The notes under the pieces: model-generated
Seen by the model: only the letters and a program-made list of their open reading frames with translations
The model's database searches: none
What the model was told of the DNA's origin: nothing
From: a virus
DNA length: 43,507 nucleotides
Strand: one strand, 5' to 3'
Virus record (IMG/VR): IMGVR_UViG_3300032278_004270
Span: 1-43,507 of that record
Position numbers and translations under genes: made by a program
Shown here: in pieces, positions 32,580 to 41,233 of the stretch
Numbering within the stretch: position 1 is the stretch's first letter
Layout: each line of letters starts with the position of its first letter

Positions 32580-33632
32580 CTATCGGGTTTGGATCCGTCC
32601 ACCGTCGATCTCCTCCGTCAGCTGAGTCTGTTTCGCCATCGTGGCAATGATGAGTCGGTTCCGCGCGGCAAGTTCCTGAGTCTTCAGAAGCACGGCGTGA
32701 ATGCCGGCCCTGCGGATGAACTCCTCGGTCTGCTCCTCAGACCATTGCGACAGAATCGGCCCGAACCGTTCCACCTGAGCGGCCAGCTGGCTGGCCCGCT
32801 TTGCGGCTTCGTCCCGTTCCCGCGTCTCCTGCTGCTGCTTCCGTTCGGCCGATCCTGAAGCCCGTAGCCGGTCCGTGAACTTCGCGGATGGCTTGGGCCA
32901 TCCCTTCTCCGGTGTCTGGTCGGGGTGAAAGTTCTTCACCCGGTGGCACAGAGCGCCCGGTGTCCACGCTTCGGGACATGCTCGGAAGTGTTGAACGATT
33001 CGCTCGATGTCGGTCGGCGTGGCTCCTCGAGCGAACGCGGATTCGACGGCCCGGCTGGGATGCTCAACTCCTGCAGCAATCAAAATCTTTTCCGCCGCCG
33101 CCATCCCGTCCGCGTTCGTCACGCTGTTGGGTGGTGGTGGGGTTCTGTTGGGTTGGGAACTGTTGGGTTGGGTGGGGCTGTCACTTGTCGTGTCAGCTGG
33201 TAACGTTTCCGGTGACAGCTGACGGTCATCTGTCACCGCTTCCGGTGACAACAGATGGCACTTCTTCGACGGGCAGCAGATTGAGGCCGGCCCGTCCGGG
33301 AATTCGACGTTACATTTGCGGTCGGCTCGACCGGTTTTGTAGACATCGAGGAGCTGAACGTATCGTTTGCCGGCAGCTTCATAGCGAACCAGCAAGCCGA
33401 TGGTTTCCAGCTCTTGAATTCGTTGTTCGATCTGATCGATGGTCAGATCCTGCATTCGATGCGTGAAGAGCTTCGCCCAGACGAACGCGGCATCCCCCCA
33501 GAACTGGCCGTGATCATCGCTGGCCGCGATGAGCCGGACGTAAAGGAGCTCGGCCCCCTCGGAGACGGCGTTGATTTTCTCACTGTCGGGATAGGTCTTC
33601 AGCAACGGGTTATATCCAGGGGAACGTGCCAT
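32580..33632 (-). CDS. Replisome organizer / replication initiator-like protein
   Basis: A 350-residue protein from MARSPGYNPLLKTYPDSEKI, with GGAG 9 bases upstream. The N-terminal winged-helix domain has EGAELLYVRLIAASDDHGQF, IEQRIQELETIGLLVRYEAA and YVQLLDVYKTGRAD, the pattern of phage replisome organizer N-terminal domains. A Pro/Ser/Thr-rich linker (about 140-170) leads to a helical C-terminal half with a long charged coil. It probably opens the phage origin and recruits host helicase; no origin iterons were found in it. Confidence 0.6.
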   Translation of the reverse strand: MARSPGYNPLLKTYPDSEKINAVSEGAELLYVRLIAASDDHGQFWGDAAFVWAKLFTHRMQDLTIDQIEQRIQELETIGLLVRYEAAGKRYVQLLDVYKTGRADRKCNVEFPDGPASICCPSKKCHLLSPEAVTDDRQLSPETLPADTTSDSPTQPNSSQPNRTPPPPNSVTNADGMAAAEKILIAAGVEHPSRAVESAFARGATPTDIERIVQHFRACPEAWTPGALCHRVKNFHPDQTPEKGWPKPSAKFTDRLRASGSAERKQQQETRERDEAAKRASQLAAQVERFGPILSQWSEEQTEEFIRRAGIHAVLLKTQELAARNRLIIATMAKQTQLTEEIDGGRIQTR

Positions 33633-33668
33633 GCTTGGCGACTCCATTCCGTAACGGTTTCCGATGAT

Positions 33669-35360
33669 TCAAACGGACAGATTCGCTCTGACCAGCGCTT
33701 CGACCACTTGCGGACAGACGGAGTTTCCGCAGCGGGCCACCTGTTGCGATTTCGTGGCCGGCTTCCCGTTGACGCCGGTTTCAATCACGTAATTCGAGGG
33801 GAAGCCCTGAGCTTTGAAGAGCTCACGGGGAGTGAGCATCCGCATGCCGATATCCACGATCTGAAACGGCTCCCCGCCGATCAGCACAATGCCGAGGCAG
33901 AGCCGGTCCTTCGTCGTGATCGTGGACAGTGGCAGAGTGACGGGATGCGAGTTGGTCCCGCTCCCGTAGTATTTCATGAGGAAGGCCCGGACTTCGGCGT
34001 GATGCGTCCCCTGAGCCACGATTGTTCGCAACGGCTCATTGACATCGAACCACTGCTTTGCACCGTGGTTGTTCTTGATCAGATAGGCTGCACAGATCTG
34101 ATTCTGGCAGCCCTTTGCGGTGATCGTCGGGAACGGTGTTGAGGCTGGAACGCCCACCATGCCGCCGAAGTGTTTGATGAGAAACGCGGACACCAGGGCG
34201 GATTTATTCTCAGCCGTGACGGTCCCCAGGGGGGAGAGAGCATCCGTCCCGATCCCCTGACCGAACATTCGCGAAACGTGAGCCGAGATCAGCCCGAATC
34301 GGTTTTCTGTCGATTGCGTGGGCAGTGGCTCCCGACAATTACGGCCACGATGGCAATGATCACCTTTCGGCCCGTAGTAAGAACTGAGGAACGGTGTCAC
34401 CAGTCCATAGCCGTTCTTTCCGGTCACGGTTCCGAGTGGCTCATCGAGGTTCTGGCCTCGGAAGTGATCCCCGCCATGATTCACCCGAACCACGAACGGC
34501 TCGGACGATTCAATCACATATCGCCGAATCCCCTCAGCAATCCGGGCCAGCGTTTTCTCAGCCAGTGGACGCCGGCAATTCTGAGCTTTCGCCTCCTCGG
34601 GGCTGAGGAAGATCGATGGGCATGGAATCGACCAGTCGATGATTTCGGACGCAGCCCGCCACGGCCGGAGATTCGTTCGGCGTTTCGTTTCGAGCTCCTT
34701 CCGGATCACCTTGGGAGCCGCGTGCGTCGGCTTTGGCCAGACGATCGGCTTTCCATCGCAGCGGGCCACGATGAAGAGCCGTTTTCGCGTGGTCGGTGTC
34801 CCGTAATCACAAGCCCGGAGAACTTTCCATTCGACCTCATAGCCGAGCTCCCGGAGCTTCCAGACCCAGAGCTGAAACGTGATTCCCTTTTTCTCCGGGA
34901 TCGGCCGTTGTGTTTCGCGGTCGACCGGTCCCCACTCCTGAAACTCCTCCACGTTCTCGATGAACATCACGCGCGGCTTGACCAGTTCGGCCCACTTCAC
35001 CACGACCCAGGCCAGCCCGCGAATATTCTTCTTCACCGGCTTCGACCCTCGGGCCTTGCTGTGATGCGTGCAATCCGGAGAGAACCAGGCAGCTTCGACT
35101 TCCCGGCCTTCGCATGTCTCCACCGGATCCACGTTCCAGATGTTTTCGCAATAGTGTTTCGTGTCCGGATGGTTGGCCATGTGCATGGCGATGGCAGCCG
35201 GATCGTGGTTGATGGCCACATCGACCTGTCGGCCAATAGCCGCCTCGAGTCCGACGGAAGCCCCGCCGCCACCAGCGAAACCGTCCACGATAATCGGCCG
35301 CTTCGGGAGTGGCCTGCTGTGCGGCTCATTGAACCAGAATCGTTTCTGAAGAACTTTCAT
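33669..35360 (-). CDS. C5-cytosine DNA methyltransferase
   Basis: A 563-residue protein from MKVLQKRFWFNEP (AGGAGG upstream; ATGA with the zinc-protein gene). Motif I VDGFAGGGGAS binds AdoMet; motif IV is FSPDCTHHS (catalytic Cys in a PDC rather than PPC context); motif VI FIENVEEF; motif VIII YGTPTTRKRL; closing motif CGNSVCPQVVEAL. The large target-recognition region contains about five degenerate repeats of an EPL.T(V/I)T...FL..(Y/F)(Y/F)G type. It probably protects phage DNA from host restriction or alters gene expression. No cognate endonuclease gene was seen. Confidence 0.85.
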   Translation of the reverse strand: MKVLQKRFWFNEPHSRPLPKRPIIVDGFAGGGGASVGLEAAIGRQVDVAINHDPAAIAMHMANHPDTKHYCENIWNVDPVETCEGREVEAAWFSPDCTHHSKARGSKPVKKNIRGLAWVVVKWAELVKPRVMFIENVEEFQEWGPVDRETQRPIPEKKGITFQLWVWKLRELGYEVEWKVLRACDYGTPTTRKRLFIVARCDGKPIVWPKPTHAAPKVIRKELETKRRTNLRPWRAASEIIDWSIPCPSIFLSPEEAKAQNCRRPLAEKTLARIAEGIRRYVIESSEPFVVRVNHGGDHFRGQNLDEPLGTVTGKNGYGLVTPFLSSYYGPKGDHCHRGRNCREPLPTQSTENRFGLISAHVSRMFGQGIGTDALSPLGTVTAENKSALVSAFLIKHFGGMVGVPASTPFPTITAKGCQNQICAAYLIKNNHGAKQWFDVNEPLRTIVAQGTHHAEVRAFLMKYYGSGTNSHPVTLPLSTITTKDRLCLGIVLIGGEPFQIVDIGMRMLTPRELFKAQGFPSNYVIETGVNGKPATKSQQVARCGNSVCPQVVEALVRANLSV

Positions 35361-35578
35361 CGTGCCTCCTGATTGCACTTCGGGCAGGGAATGCCGCGTT
35401 TTGCTTCGGTGATGGTGACCTGTATCCAGTCCGTTTCTTCATCGCAGTGGACGCAACGGAATCGGGCCATGCAGCAATCGGCCAGCGTCTCATCGGGCCC
35501 GGCATCGATCACGTGCATCAGCTTTCGCGGCTTTCGCCGTGGTCGTTTGATTTCTGGGAACAGCTTGTTTTGTTTCAT
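35357..35578 (-). CDS. Small zinc-ribbon protein
   Basis: A 73-residue protein from MKQNKLFPEIKRPRRKPRK. Two CxxC pairs (FRCVHCDEET, GIPCPKCNQEAR) form a zinc ribbon; HVIDAGPDET is a conserved block of this small phage family. It overlaps the RusA-type gene by 89 bases and is ATGA-coupled to the methyltransferase. Confidence 0.65.
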   Translation of the reverse strand: MKQNKLFPEIKRPRRKPRKLMHVIDAGPDETLADCCMARFRCVHCDEETDWIQVTITEAKRGIPCPKCNQEAR

Positions 35579-35987
35579 CTGCCCGCTCTCCAATCGCTGT
35601 CACGTAGACTTCGAGCCCCCCAGGCTTCTGAACTGATCCCCGGCTGATTCGGAGTTCATCGATCTGGGAATCATCCTCCCAGAGTCCCGCGTGTGAGAGA
35701 GCATCGAGTGTTGCTTTCATGAGGTTGTCAAGATCCCGCTTTCGCCGGTCCGGCATGGTGGCGACGATGAGCACCTCCACGCGCCGCGTTGTCGGCTTCA
35801 GCTTCGGCCAGCGTTCACGGACAGCCTGAGCCACCTGAGCCCGGAACTGCTGCCCCCGCTTGCCAACTACCATTTTCACGATCGACTTCCCGCCTCTGCC
35901 CCGGGCCACGTAATGGATCCAGTAATTACCGACCGTTGGTGGCCAGGGCAGATCGAGGGAAACCGTCTTAGACTTCTTCAGAGTCAT
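35490..35987 (-). CDS. rusA: RusA-type Holliday junction resolvase
   Basis: A 165-residue protein from MTLKKSKTVSLDLPWPPTVG. The RusA core is present: LPWPPTVGNYW, RRKRDLDNLMKATLDAL with the first catalytic Asp pair, and GLWEDDSQIDELRISRG with the third. The RusA domain ends near residue 135; the last 30 residues are basic, low complexity and lie over the next gene, so the true end may be a recent extension. It would resolve branched recombination or replication intermediates, fitting its place beside the recombination genes. Confidence 0.8.
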   Translation of the reverse strand: MTLKKSKTVSLDLPWPPTVGNYWIHYVARGRGGKSIVKMVVGKRGQQFRAQVAQAVRERWPKLKPTTRRVEVLIVATMPDRRKRDLDNLMKATLDALSHAGLWEDDSQIDELRISRGSVQKPGGLEVYVTAIGERADETKQAVPRNQTTTAKAAKADARDRCRAR

Positions 35988-36786
35988 CGGCTTCGGTTTC
36001 CTCCGTGTCATTGTCATCGATCTGGTCGAACACATCGCCGGCCTCGGCATCCGCTTCGGCTGCTTCCTCGGAGTCTTCTTCGGTGGACTCCTCGGCTTCG
36101 ATGTCGTCATCGTCATCGTCGAGATCTTCGAGCGTCGGAACCGGGTTCTTCCGTCGCCAGATCTCGAGCTGATCAACCAGCTTGTCCACCTTGGCAGTCC
36201 CGAAGCCCTTTATCTTTTTGTGCCACCAGTTATCGGCCTTCATCTTCGATTCGAGCTCGGCCACGGTGGTGATGTCGTGGGCCACCAGGATCTCGGTTTC
36301 CTTGTCCGACATGCCGAGGTTTGCAATCGGCGTGGTCAATCCGGGATCCGGGGGAAGTTCCTTCTTCGTCGGCTGGTCATCGTCATCGTGCCCGGTGAAC
36401 AGATTCCGCTGATAACATCCGTTTTCGATGTCCTGCAGATCCTTCAGCCGAGCGGAAATCGAATCAACGATTGCGTCCCGCCGATCCTTGGCCCGCTTCT
36501 GCTTCGCCTTCAACTCTGAAATGACCTCATCGACATCGAGCAAATCATCACGGAGCCCGATGAGCCGGTGGCTCACTTCTGCATAAAGGCTCAGCTTGCC
36601 GGCCTTCACCGCTTCAGGGGGATTCGTTTCCGCTGGCTTGGCCTCGGCCTGACTCCCTTCTTCCGTTGCCTCTGTCGGCTCTCCCGGGACTGATTGAGCT
36701 TCATCCACGGGATTCTCGGTTGCGGTTTCCACGGCTTCGGTTGCATCGGCGATGTCCTCCACGGGGGTTTCTACTGCGCTGTCCAT
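35968..36786 (-). CDS. Acidic helix-hairpin-helix protein
   Basis: A 272-residue protein with an acidic N terminus (TEAVETATENPVDEAQS), a coiled region (LLDVDEVISELKAKQKRAKD), a compact helix-hairpin-helix-like segment (ITTVAELESKM...GFGTAKVDKLVDQLEIW) and a long Asp/Glu tail. HhH motifs bind DNA non-specifically. Position between SMC-like ATPase and RusA suggests a recombination accessory. No family is recognised. Confidence 0.6.
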   Translation of the reverse strand: MDSAVETPVEDIADATEAVETATENPVDEAQSVPGEPTEATEEGSQAEAKPAETNPPEAVKAGKLSLYAEVSHRLIGLRDDLLDVDEVISELKAKQKRAKDRRDAIVDSISARLKDLQDIENGCYQRNLFTGHDDDDQPTKKELPPDPGLTTPIANLGMSDKETEILVAHDITTVAELESKMKADNWWHKKIKGFGTAKVDKLVDQLEIWRRKNPVPTLEDLDDDDDDIEAEESTEEDSEEAAEADAEAGDVFDQIDDNDTEETEADDSEEV

Positions 36787-36813
36787 GTGCTCTCCTTTTC
36801 CTTCGTTGGGGAT

Positions 36814-37098
36814 CTAAAAAAGTGATTGCTGTTGATGCTTCTTCCGGCGTTTCTCCTGCTCTTCACGTTCGCGCCGGGCCTTCTCCTCTTTGAGCTGCTT
36901 CTCAAGCTGCTCCTTCACCTGATCGGTTTCGCGGTGAGCTGCCAGAATCAGGAGCCGATCGAACTGAGAGGGGGAGAGCCGGCCCGACTTGCGGGCCTGT
37001 TTCATGTACTTCCGGATCCCCTCCAGTTCGTACGGGCCTGCGTTCTCCAGATCTCCCTGCAGGCTGTCAAAGAAATCGATTTCGGCCGGCTCGGTCAC
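36814..37098 (-). CDS. Small charged coiled-coil protein
   Basis: A 94-residue protein MTEPAEIDFFDSLQGDLENA ending in a Lys/Glu/Arg/Gln-rich helix (REREEQEKRRKKHQQQSLF). It is ATGA-coupled to the SMC-like gene, so it probably works with that ATPase. The terminal QQQSLF-like end resembles sliding-clamp-binding (Q..(L/I)..F) peptides loosely; that is a guess. Confidence 0.5.
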   Translation of the reverse strand: MTEPAEIDFFDSLQGDLENAGPYELEGIRKYMKQARKSGRLSPSQFDRLLILAAHRETDQVKEQLEKQLKEEKARREREEQEKRRKKHQQQSLF

Positions 37099-38381
37099 GA
37101 TGCCGCCTCGGCCAGCTCCTCCACGCCGGCAACGTGGCCGTCTTCGATGACGATCTCACCAGGGATTCCGGTTCCCACGCGTTCCACGATGATTTGGGCA
37201 TCGTGTTCGATGGCCAGAGCGTGCAGCATGGCCAGCGAATCATCATCGAGGAGCGAACCATCCCGAATCAGGATCATCCGGAGCTTCGGATTCTGGCTCA
37301 GCCCGATCGCGGTGGAGATCCTCAGCTGTTCAGCCGAACTGCATTGAGTGAATGGCAGATCATTGAACGTCACGCCTTTCGAGCCGAAGCCGAGCCCTTT
37401 CACGGGCCACTTCGCCGAATCCATCAGAGCCATCCGCCGCTGGCGAAGATCTTCAATCGATTTGGTGAGCGTATCGGCCGCGGTGGTTCGCTCCCGGAGT
37501 TTGGCTTTCGCCCGTTCGCGTTCCCGGTTCGCGCTCACCTGTTCGTTGATGGCCGAAGCGCTGGCAATCTTCGCGCTCAGCGGTTCCGTGTCGATCAGCG
37601 GTTTCTGATCGAGAAGAGCTTTCTTTTCTCTGTAGTCGGTCCGGGCAATTCTGAGATCCTCCTCAGCTTTCTGCAGGGATGCTTTCAATCGTTCGATATG
37701 GTCCTTCAGATCCTCGATCCCGACTCGCTTGCCCTCAACTTCCTCTGACAGCTCGGCCCGAATCGCGTTTTCGTTATTCGCTTCCGTCAGCTCCCGGAGC
37801 AGCTCATCAACATTCACCGGAAGATCGGGAGCATCGAGATGATGCGGCATCGCCTCGAAATCAGCTTTGGCCCGCTCCACATCCCGATTGACGAGCTTCC
37901 GCTCCTCCATCTCTTTGGCAATCGCCTCATCGAGCTCGGCCGTGTCGACTCCCACCAGGGCCTTCAGCAGATCGATCTGTTTGGCCGGTGTCAGCCGCGT
38001 GAATGCCAGCGGATCGAACGCCACCGTTCCCACCAGAGCATCGAGAACCTGCTGAGGCTTCGACACCTTTGACTCGATGTCTCCGTTCTTCTGCGTGATG
38101 GTGAGCGTGGTTTTCCCGTCGGATTTGATACGCCGGACGATCCGGAGCGGTGGCTCCGTGCTGATGGTGGCCTCGATGATCGATTCATCGGAGCCGACTC
38201 TCACCGGCACTTCATCAATCGAGTTCTTTCCGCAGAGAGCGGCCATGATGCCATCGAGGATCGAGGATTTCCCCTGTCCGTTCCGGCCGGCGATGATCAC
38301 CGTTCCGTTGGGTTGGGGCTTCAGTTCAACAGCCGAGAGCCGCTTGAAGTTCTCGGCACGAAATTCGATAAGAGCGGCCAT
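37095..38381 (-). CDS. SMC/RecF-like recombination ATPase
   Basis: A 428-residue protein with Walker A GRNGQGKSS (about 32-40), a ABC-type signature TQCSSAEQLRISTAI near the C terminus and a Walker-B-like MILIRDGSLLDDD; the coiled coil between them (about 180-300) links the two halves. The closing IVERVGTGIPGEIVIEDG fits the D-loop/H-loop region. Phage SMC-like ATPases of this type commonly accompany annealases and exonucleases. Its Walker B lacks a clear DE pair, so hydrolysis may be weak. Confidence 0.75.
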   Translation of the reverse strand: MAALIEFRAENFKRLSAVELKPQPNGTVIIAGRNGQGKSSILDGIMAALCGKNSIDEVPVRVGSDESIIEATISTEPPLRIVRRIKSDGKTTLTITQKNGDIESKVSKPQQVLDALVGTVAFDPLAFTRLTPAKQIDLLKALVGVDTAELDEAIAKEMEERKLVNRDVERAKADFEAMPHHLDAPDLPVNVDELLRELTEANNENAIRAELSEEVEGKRVGIEDLKDHIERLKASLQKAEEDLRIARTDYREKKALLDQKPLIDTEPLSAKIASASAINEQVSANRERERAKAKLRERTTAADTLTKSIEDLRQRRMALMDSAKWPVKGLGFGSKGVTFNDLPFTQCSSAEQLRISTAIGLSQNPKLRMILIRDGSLLDDDSLAMLHALAIEHDAQIIVERVGTGIPGEIVIEDGHVAGVEELAEAAS

Positions 38382-38435
38382 GATTGCAATCCTTCTTCGA
38401 GTGAAAAGAAAACGGGAACGGTTTGGTCAGTGGGA

Positions 38436-39416
38436 TCAGAACGGGTAATCGTCGTCAGTGTCGCCAGATGACATCCCGGCTTCGCCGTTGCGGATGTCGT
38501 CATCGGTGGGTGGTCCGTCGGTGGTTTCTTTGGTGGCTGCTTCCGATTCCGGCTGGCGCTGATTCTTCATTCGCTCGGCCACCTGTTGCGTCCGGCTTCC
38601 CGTGGGCTTCTGAGCCGGCTCATCGGCGCTGATGTCGAAATACTGCTCACGTTGAGCCATGCCGTCCCGGAGCGATCGGGCCACGCCCTTGAGGTTTACC
38701 AGCTCCTGCTCATTGCATGCGGTGATTTTGTGCCCGAGCCGCTTCTCCAGCATCTTCTGAGTGACTCCGAGTTCCCCGAACGCAATCACCATGTCCCGGA
38801 TGCGGTCCTGCAATGGCTTCGTGTTGCCCTCGGAGAGTGTCCGCGTGACTTGAGCGATGGCCGCGTCCTGCACATCACCGGGAATGATCCCGAGAATGCA
38901 GGCCCGAACGCGCCGGGCTCCGAGATTGGCCACCTGCTCATAGATGTCACGGGGATCGGTCAGCAGTCTCGCCGGAGCTTCACGGCGATGGACCTTGTGG
39001 GCCACCGTGAAAACCATCTGCCGGCGCGTGTTCGTTTCCAGATCCCACGCATAGGACATGCAAACCGATTCGCCGTGCTTCTGCTCCAGTTCGATCACGC
39101 CGTAATCGATGTTTCCCCAGGCTTGAGCCATCGCCTCGGCCAGTCGGATCGATGGCCCGTGCACGTTGGTTCCACCTTTCGGATAGGTATACATGGCACA
39201 CTCGGCCAGCCCTCTGCGCTGGCAGCTTTTCAGAATCCGCTGCATACACGCGATTTCATCACGGGGGAATTGTTTGGCGAGGAAGATGGCCGCTTTCACT
39301 TCCTCGGCTTGCCGCGTTGTCGCCAGAGACATCGTCCCGGCGTTGTTCTGATCGGAGAAGGAGAGCCCGTTTCCGGTTCCGTTCCCGTTCACGTGGTTTC
39401 GATCGGATGTCATCAT
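38436..39416 (-). CDS. Putative phage annealase / recombination protein with SSB-like tail
   Basis: A 326-residue protein. The conserved body has GPSIRLAEAMAQAWGNIDYG, the YAWDLETNTRRQMVFTVAHK strand set, LLTDPRDIYEQVANLGARRV and RACILGIIPGDVQDAAIAQV. I recognise this pattern from phage proteins next to YqaJ exonucleases and interpret it as a single-strand annealing protein, by context. The last residues TDDDYPF copy the C-terminal acidic peptide of single-strand binding protein (DDDIPF), which recruits host repair enzymes. Overlaps the exonuclease gene by ATGA. Confidence 0.6.
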   Translation of the reverse strand: MMTSDRNHVNGNGTGNGLSFSDQNNAGTMSLATTRQAEEVKAAIFLAKQFPRDEIACMQRILKSCQRRGLAECAMYTYPKGGTNVHGPSIRLAEAMAQAWGNIDYGVIELEQKHGESVCMSYAWDLETNTRRQMVFTVAHKVHRREAPARLLTDPRDIYEQVANLGARRVRACILGIIPGDVQDAAIAQVTRTLSEGNTKPLQDRIRDMVIAFGELGVTQKMLEKRLGHKITACNEQELVNLKGVARSLRDGMAQREQYFDISADEPAQKPTGSRTQQVAERMKNQRQPESEAATKETTDGPPTDDDIRNGEAGMSSGDTDDDYPF

Positions 39417-40447
39417 TTCGCCACCTTCAGCTTTCGTTGAGTAAGCCGGACATGCCCCCGCCTTTTGAGCTGTCCGACCCGGAATTTGACTTCCCGAACG
39501 TCCTGTTCGGTGAAAATGGAATCAGCAATTACTGACCGCTTGATTTCGATATCTTCGACACCAGGAACGCGGCCGAGCTCAGCCGGCCCGAAGATGTGCA
39601 GGAGCTTGGCTTTCGCCGTTTCGCGTTGCTCCTCAATCTTCTTCTTCAGCTCCCCGAGCCGCTGATATCGCTGCCAGAGCTTCAGGGCTTCGTCATCGAA
39701 CGTCACGACCTTGCCGACTTCGAAGCCGTGCATCTGGCCGAGAACGCGAACCGTGCCGCTGTGCTGCCAGTTCGGTTCCGGGGGATCCCCGGCCACGATC
39801 CGCTCGGCCAGCTCTTTCTCAGCCGATTCGATTTGCTCGATCAGATCATCATTCCGGTCTATGAAGTAAATCCGGAATTCATCGGCATAGACTGGCAAAT
39901 CACACCGTTGCAGCCCGAGAACGGCCAGCTGTTGCTGAGCCTGAAACAGATACTGCGTCGGGATGGCATCGGTCCCGGCTTCGCCGAACTTGTTTTCATC
40001 GATGCCCGATTTGTCGATCATCCGGAAGCTGGTCAGCTTGGCCTCGACGGCCGTATCGTCCGGGCAGATCTCCTCGGCCGTTTCCGGGTTCTCTTTGGCT
40101 ACTCCATCGGGCGTGGCTGCCATGAACGGCAGAACCGGATGAAAGAACATCGGGAGATTTCGGACGGTTTTTTGCTTGGTCCGGATCTCATAGAGATCGA
40201 CCGTGGCCCGCTCGAAGATGTGGCCTTCCTCCATCCGCCGCCGCTGGACTTCGGAGAACTCAGCTTCGAACTCTCCCCGCTTTTCCAGATACAACTGAAG
40301 CGGGGACGAATACGGAGATTGATCGACAGCCGCCGCGGCATCCGAGGCCCCGAAGATCACTGGCCGTTCTCTCCGATCTGGATCGAACATTCTCAGAGCG
40401 AACCATTCATCCGAGTAGGCTTTCGGCCCGGGGATTGGTTGGATCAT
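39413..40447 (-). CDS. YqaJ-type phage exonuclease
   Basis: A 344-residue PD-(D/E)XK exonuclease. Markers: IFGASDAAAAVDQSPYSSPL, QLYLEKRGE, GHIFERATVDLYE (Glu79), PFMAATPDGV (Asp114), AVEAKLTSF (Glu135-x-Lys137) and YLFQAQQQLAVLGLQRCDL. The catalytic set is complete. With the neighbouring annealase it forms a Red-like recombination pair. The C-terminal 120 residues are an added helical domain. Confidence 0.85.
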   Translation of the reverse strand: MIQPIPGPKAYSDEWFALRMFDPDRRERPVIFGASDAAAAVDQSPYSSPLQLYLEKRGEFEAEFSEVQRRRMEEGHIFERATVDLYEIRTKQKTVRNLPMFFHPVLPFMAATPDGVAKENPETAEEICPDDTAVEAKLTSFRMIDKSGIDENKFGEAGTDAIPTQYLFQAQQQLAVLGLQRCDLPVYADEFRIYFIDRNDDLIEQIESAEKELAERIVAGDPPEPNWQHSGTVRVLGQMHGFEVGKVVTFDDEALKLWQRYQRLGELKKKIEEQRETAKAKLLHIFGPAELGRVPGVEDIEIKRSVIADSIFTEQDVREVKFRVGQLKRRGHVRLTQRKLKVAK

Positions 40448-40755
40448 GCGGACACCTCCTGTTCGATCTCAGAGAACTGCATATCAAACGCCCGAGAAAG
40501 AATCAGGGCGCTGCCTAACATTGACACCGGCAAATCGCTCAGATCAGTGAACTTCGCCCACGCGAGAACGTAGATATCCACGCGCCAGAGATCCCGGAAT
40601 CGGTTCATCAGATCGATCGACGGCGATGACTTGCCGAATTCGATATTGCAAAGATGAACCGCGCTGATCCCCAGCAGCTTCGCGGCTTCGCGTTGAGACA
40701 AGCCGTGTGCCATTCTGATCATCCGAGCGGCTTTCCCGAGAGCAGATGGGTTCAA
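40444..40755 (-). CDS. XRE-family transcription regulator
   Basis: A 103-residue protein starting at TTG 40755 (AAGGAGGTG 7 bases upstream; TTGA overlap with the preceding stop). HTH: MIRMAHGLSQREAAKLLGIS followed by AVHLCNIEFGKSSPSIDLMN, the Cro/CI pattern. A short C-terminal helical part could dimerise. It is a candidate for repressor or modulator of early transcription; it is not preceded by an obvious promoter and is expressed from the csrA transcript. Confidence 0.75.
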   Translation of the reverse strand: MNPSALGKAARMIRMAHGLSQREAAKLLGISAVHLCNIEFGKSSPSIDLMNRFRDLWRVDIYVLAWAKFTDLSDLPVSMLGSALILSRAFDMQFSEIEQEVSA

Positions 40756-41030
40756 GATTGCACCTCCTTCACGCGTGCGGCCAGCATCGCATCGGCGAAC
40801 CGATACGCCGCTTTTGCGACGTTGCACGCGAACGCCTTCCGTTCCTGCTCAATGCCCTCGGGACCCCTCGAGACACAAGCGGGGGTTTCCCTGTCGTCAG
40901 CAAGAAGGCCAGCAAGAGCCTGACCGGCGAACCAGTCCCGGAGAGACATGCCGGCTTCGCCTCGGCTCCCGTGAATGGGATGATCTTCGAACCAGGGGAA
41001 CGCGGATGGGTTTGGTTTTCTCGGGCTCAT
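40752..41030 (-). CDS. Unrecognised small protein between csrA and XRE
   Basis: A 92-residue protein from MSPRKPNPSAFPWFEDHPIH. ATG 41030 overlaps the csrA stop (ATGA), deciding the start. SLRDWFAGQALAGLLADDRE and AYRFADAMLAARVKEVQ are helical and recur in small phage proteins I know only as hypothetical. No function is claimed. Confidence 0.6.
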   Translation of the reverse strand: MSPRKPNPSAFPWFEDHPIHGSRGEAGMSLRDWFAGQALAGLLADDRETPACVSRGPEGIEQERKAFACNVAKAAYRFADAMLAARVKEVQS

Positions 41031-41200
41031 GCTGCGTCCTCCTGCTCTTCCACCTCGGCGCGGACAATTCGCCACTTCTCCGAGGCCTCGATTCCGATTC
41101 GGGCCTTCTGATCGGTTGTTCGTGTCACCCTCAGACGGATCGTTTCGGTTCCGTCGGTGATCACGATTTCTTCCCCTTTACGCCGTGCTAAAACCAGCAT
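41027..41200 (-). CDS. csrA: CsrA/RsmA translational regulator
   Basis: A 57-residue protein beginning MLVLARRKGEEIVITDGTE and continuing IRLRVTRTTDQKARIGIEAS, then EKWRIVRAEVEEQ. It matches CsrA across its length: MLVL-x-R start, strand IVI, RIGIEA and VRAEV, with the RNA-contacting Leu4, Arg6 and C-terminal Arg in place. CsrA dimers bind GGA motifs in mRNA leaders and change translation or transcript folding. AAGGAG lies 10 bases before the ATG and is itself an ANGGA site, so self-regulation is possible. ATGA coupling to the next gene ties it to the XRE regulator. Confidence 0.9.
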   Translation of the reverse strand: MLVLARRKGEEIVITDGTETIRLRVTRTTDQKARIGIEASEKWRIVRAEVEEQEDAA

Positions 41201-41233
41201 CGTGCTTTAACTCCTTCGAGAGTGTTGAAAAGA

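Noticed and set aside
35968-36786. Repeat-like Asp/Glu tail as a regulatory DNA repeat
   Set aside because: Simple-sequence coding for an acidic tail explains it.
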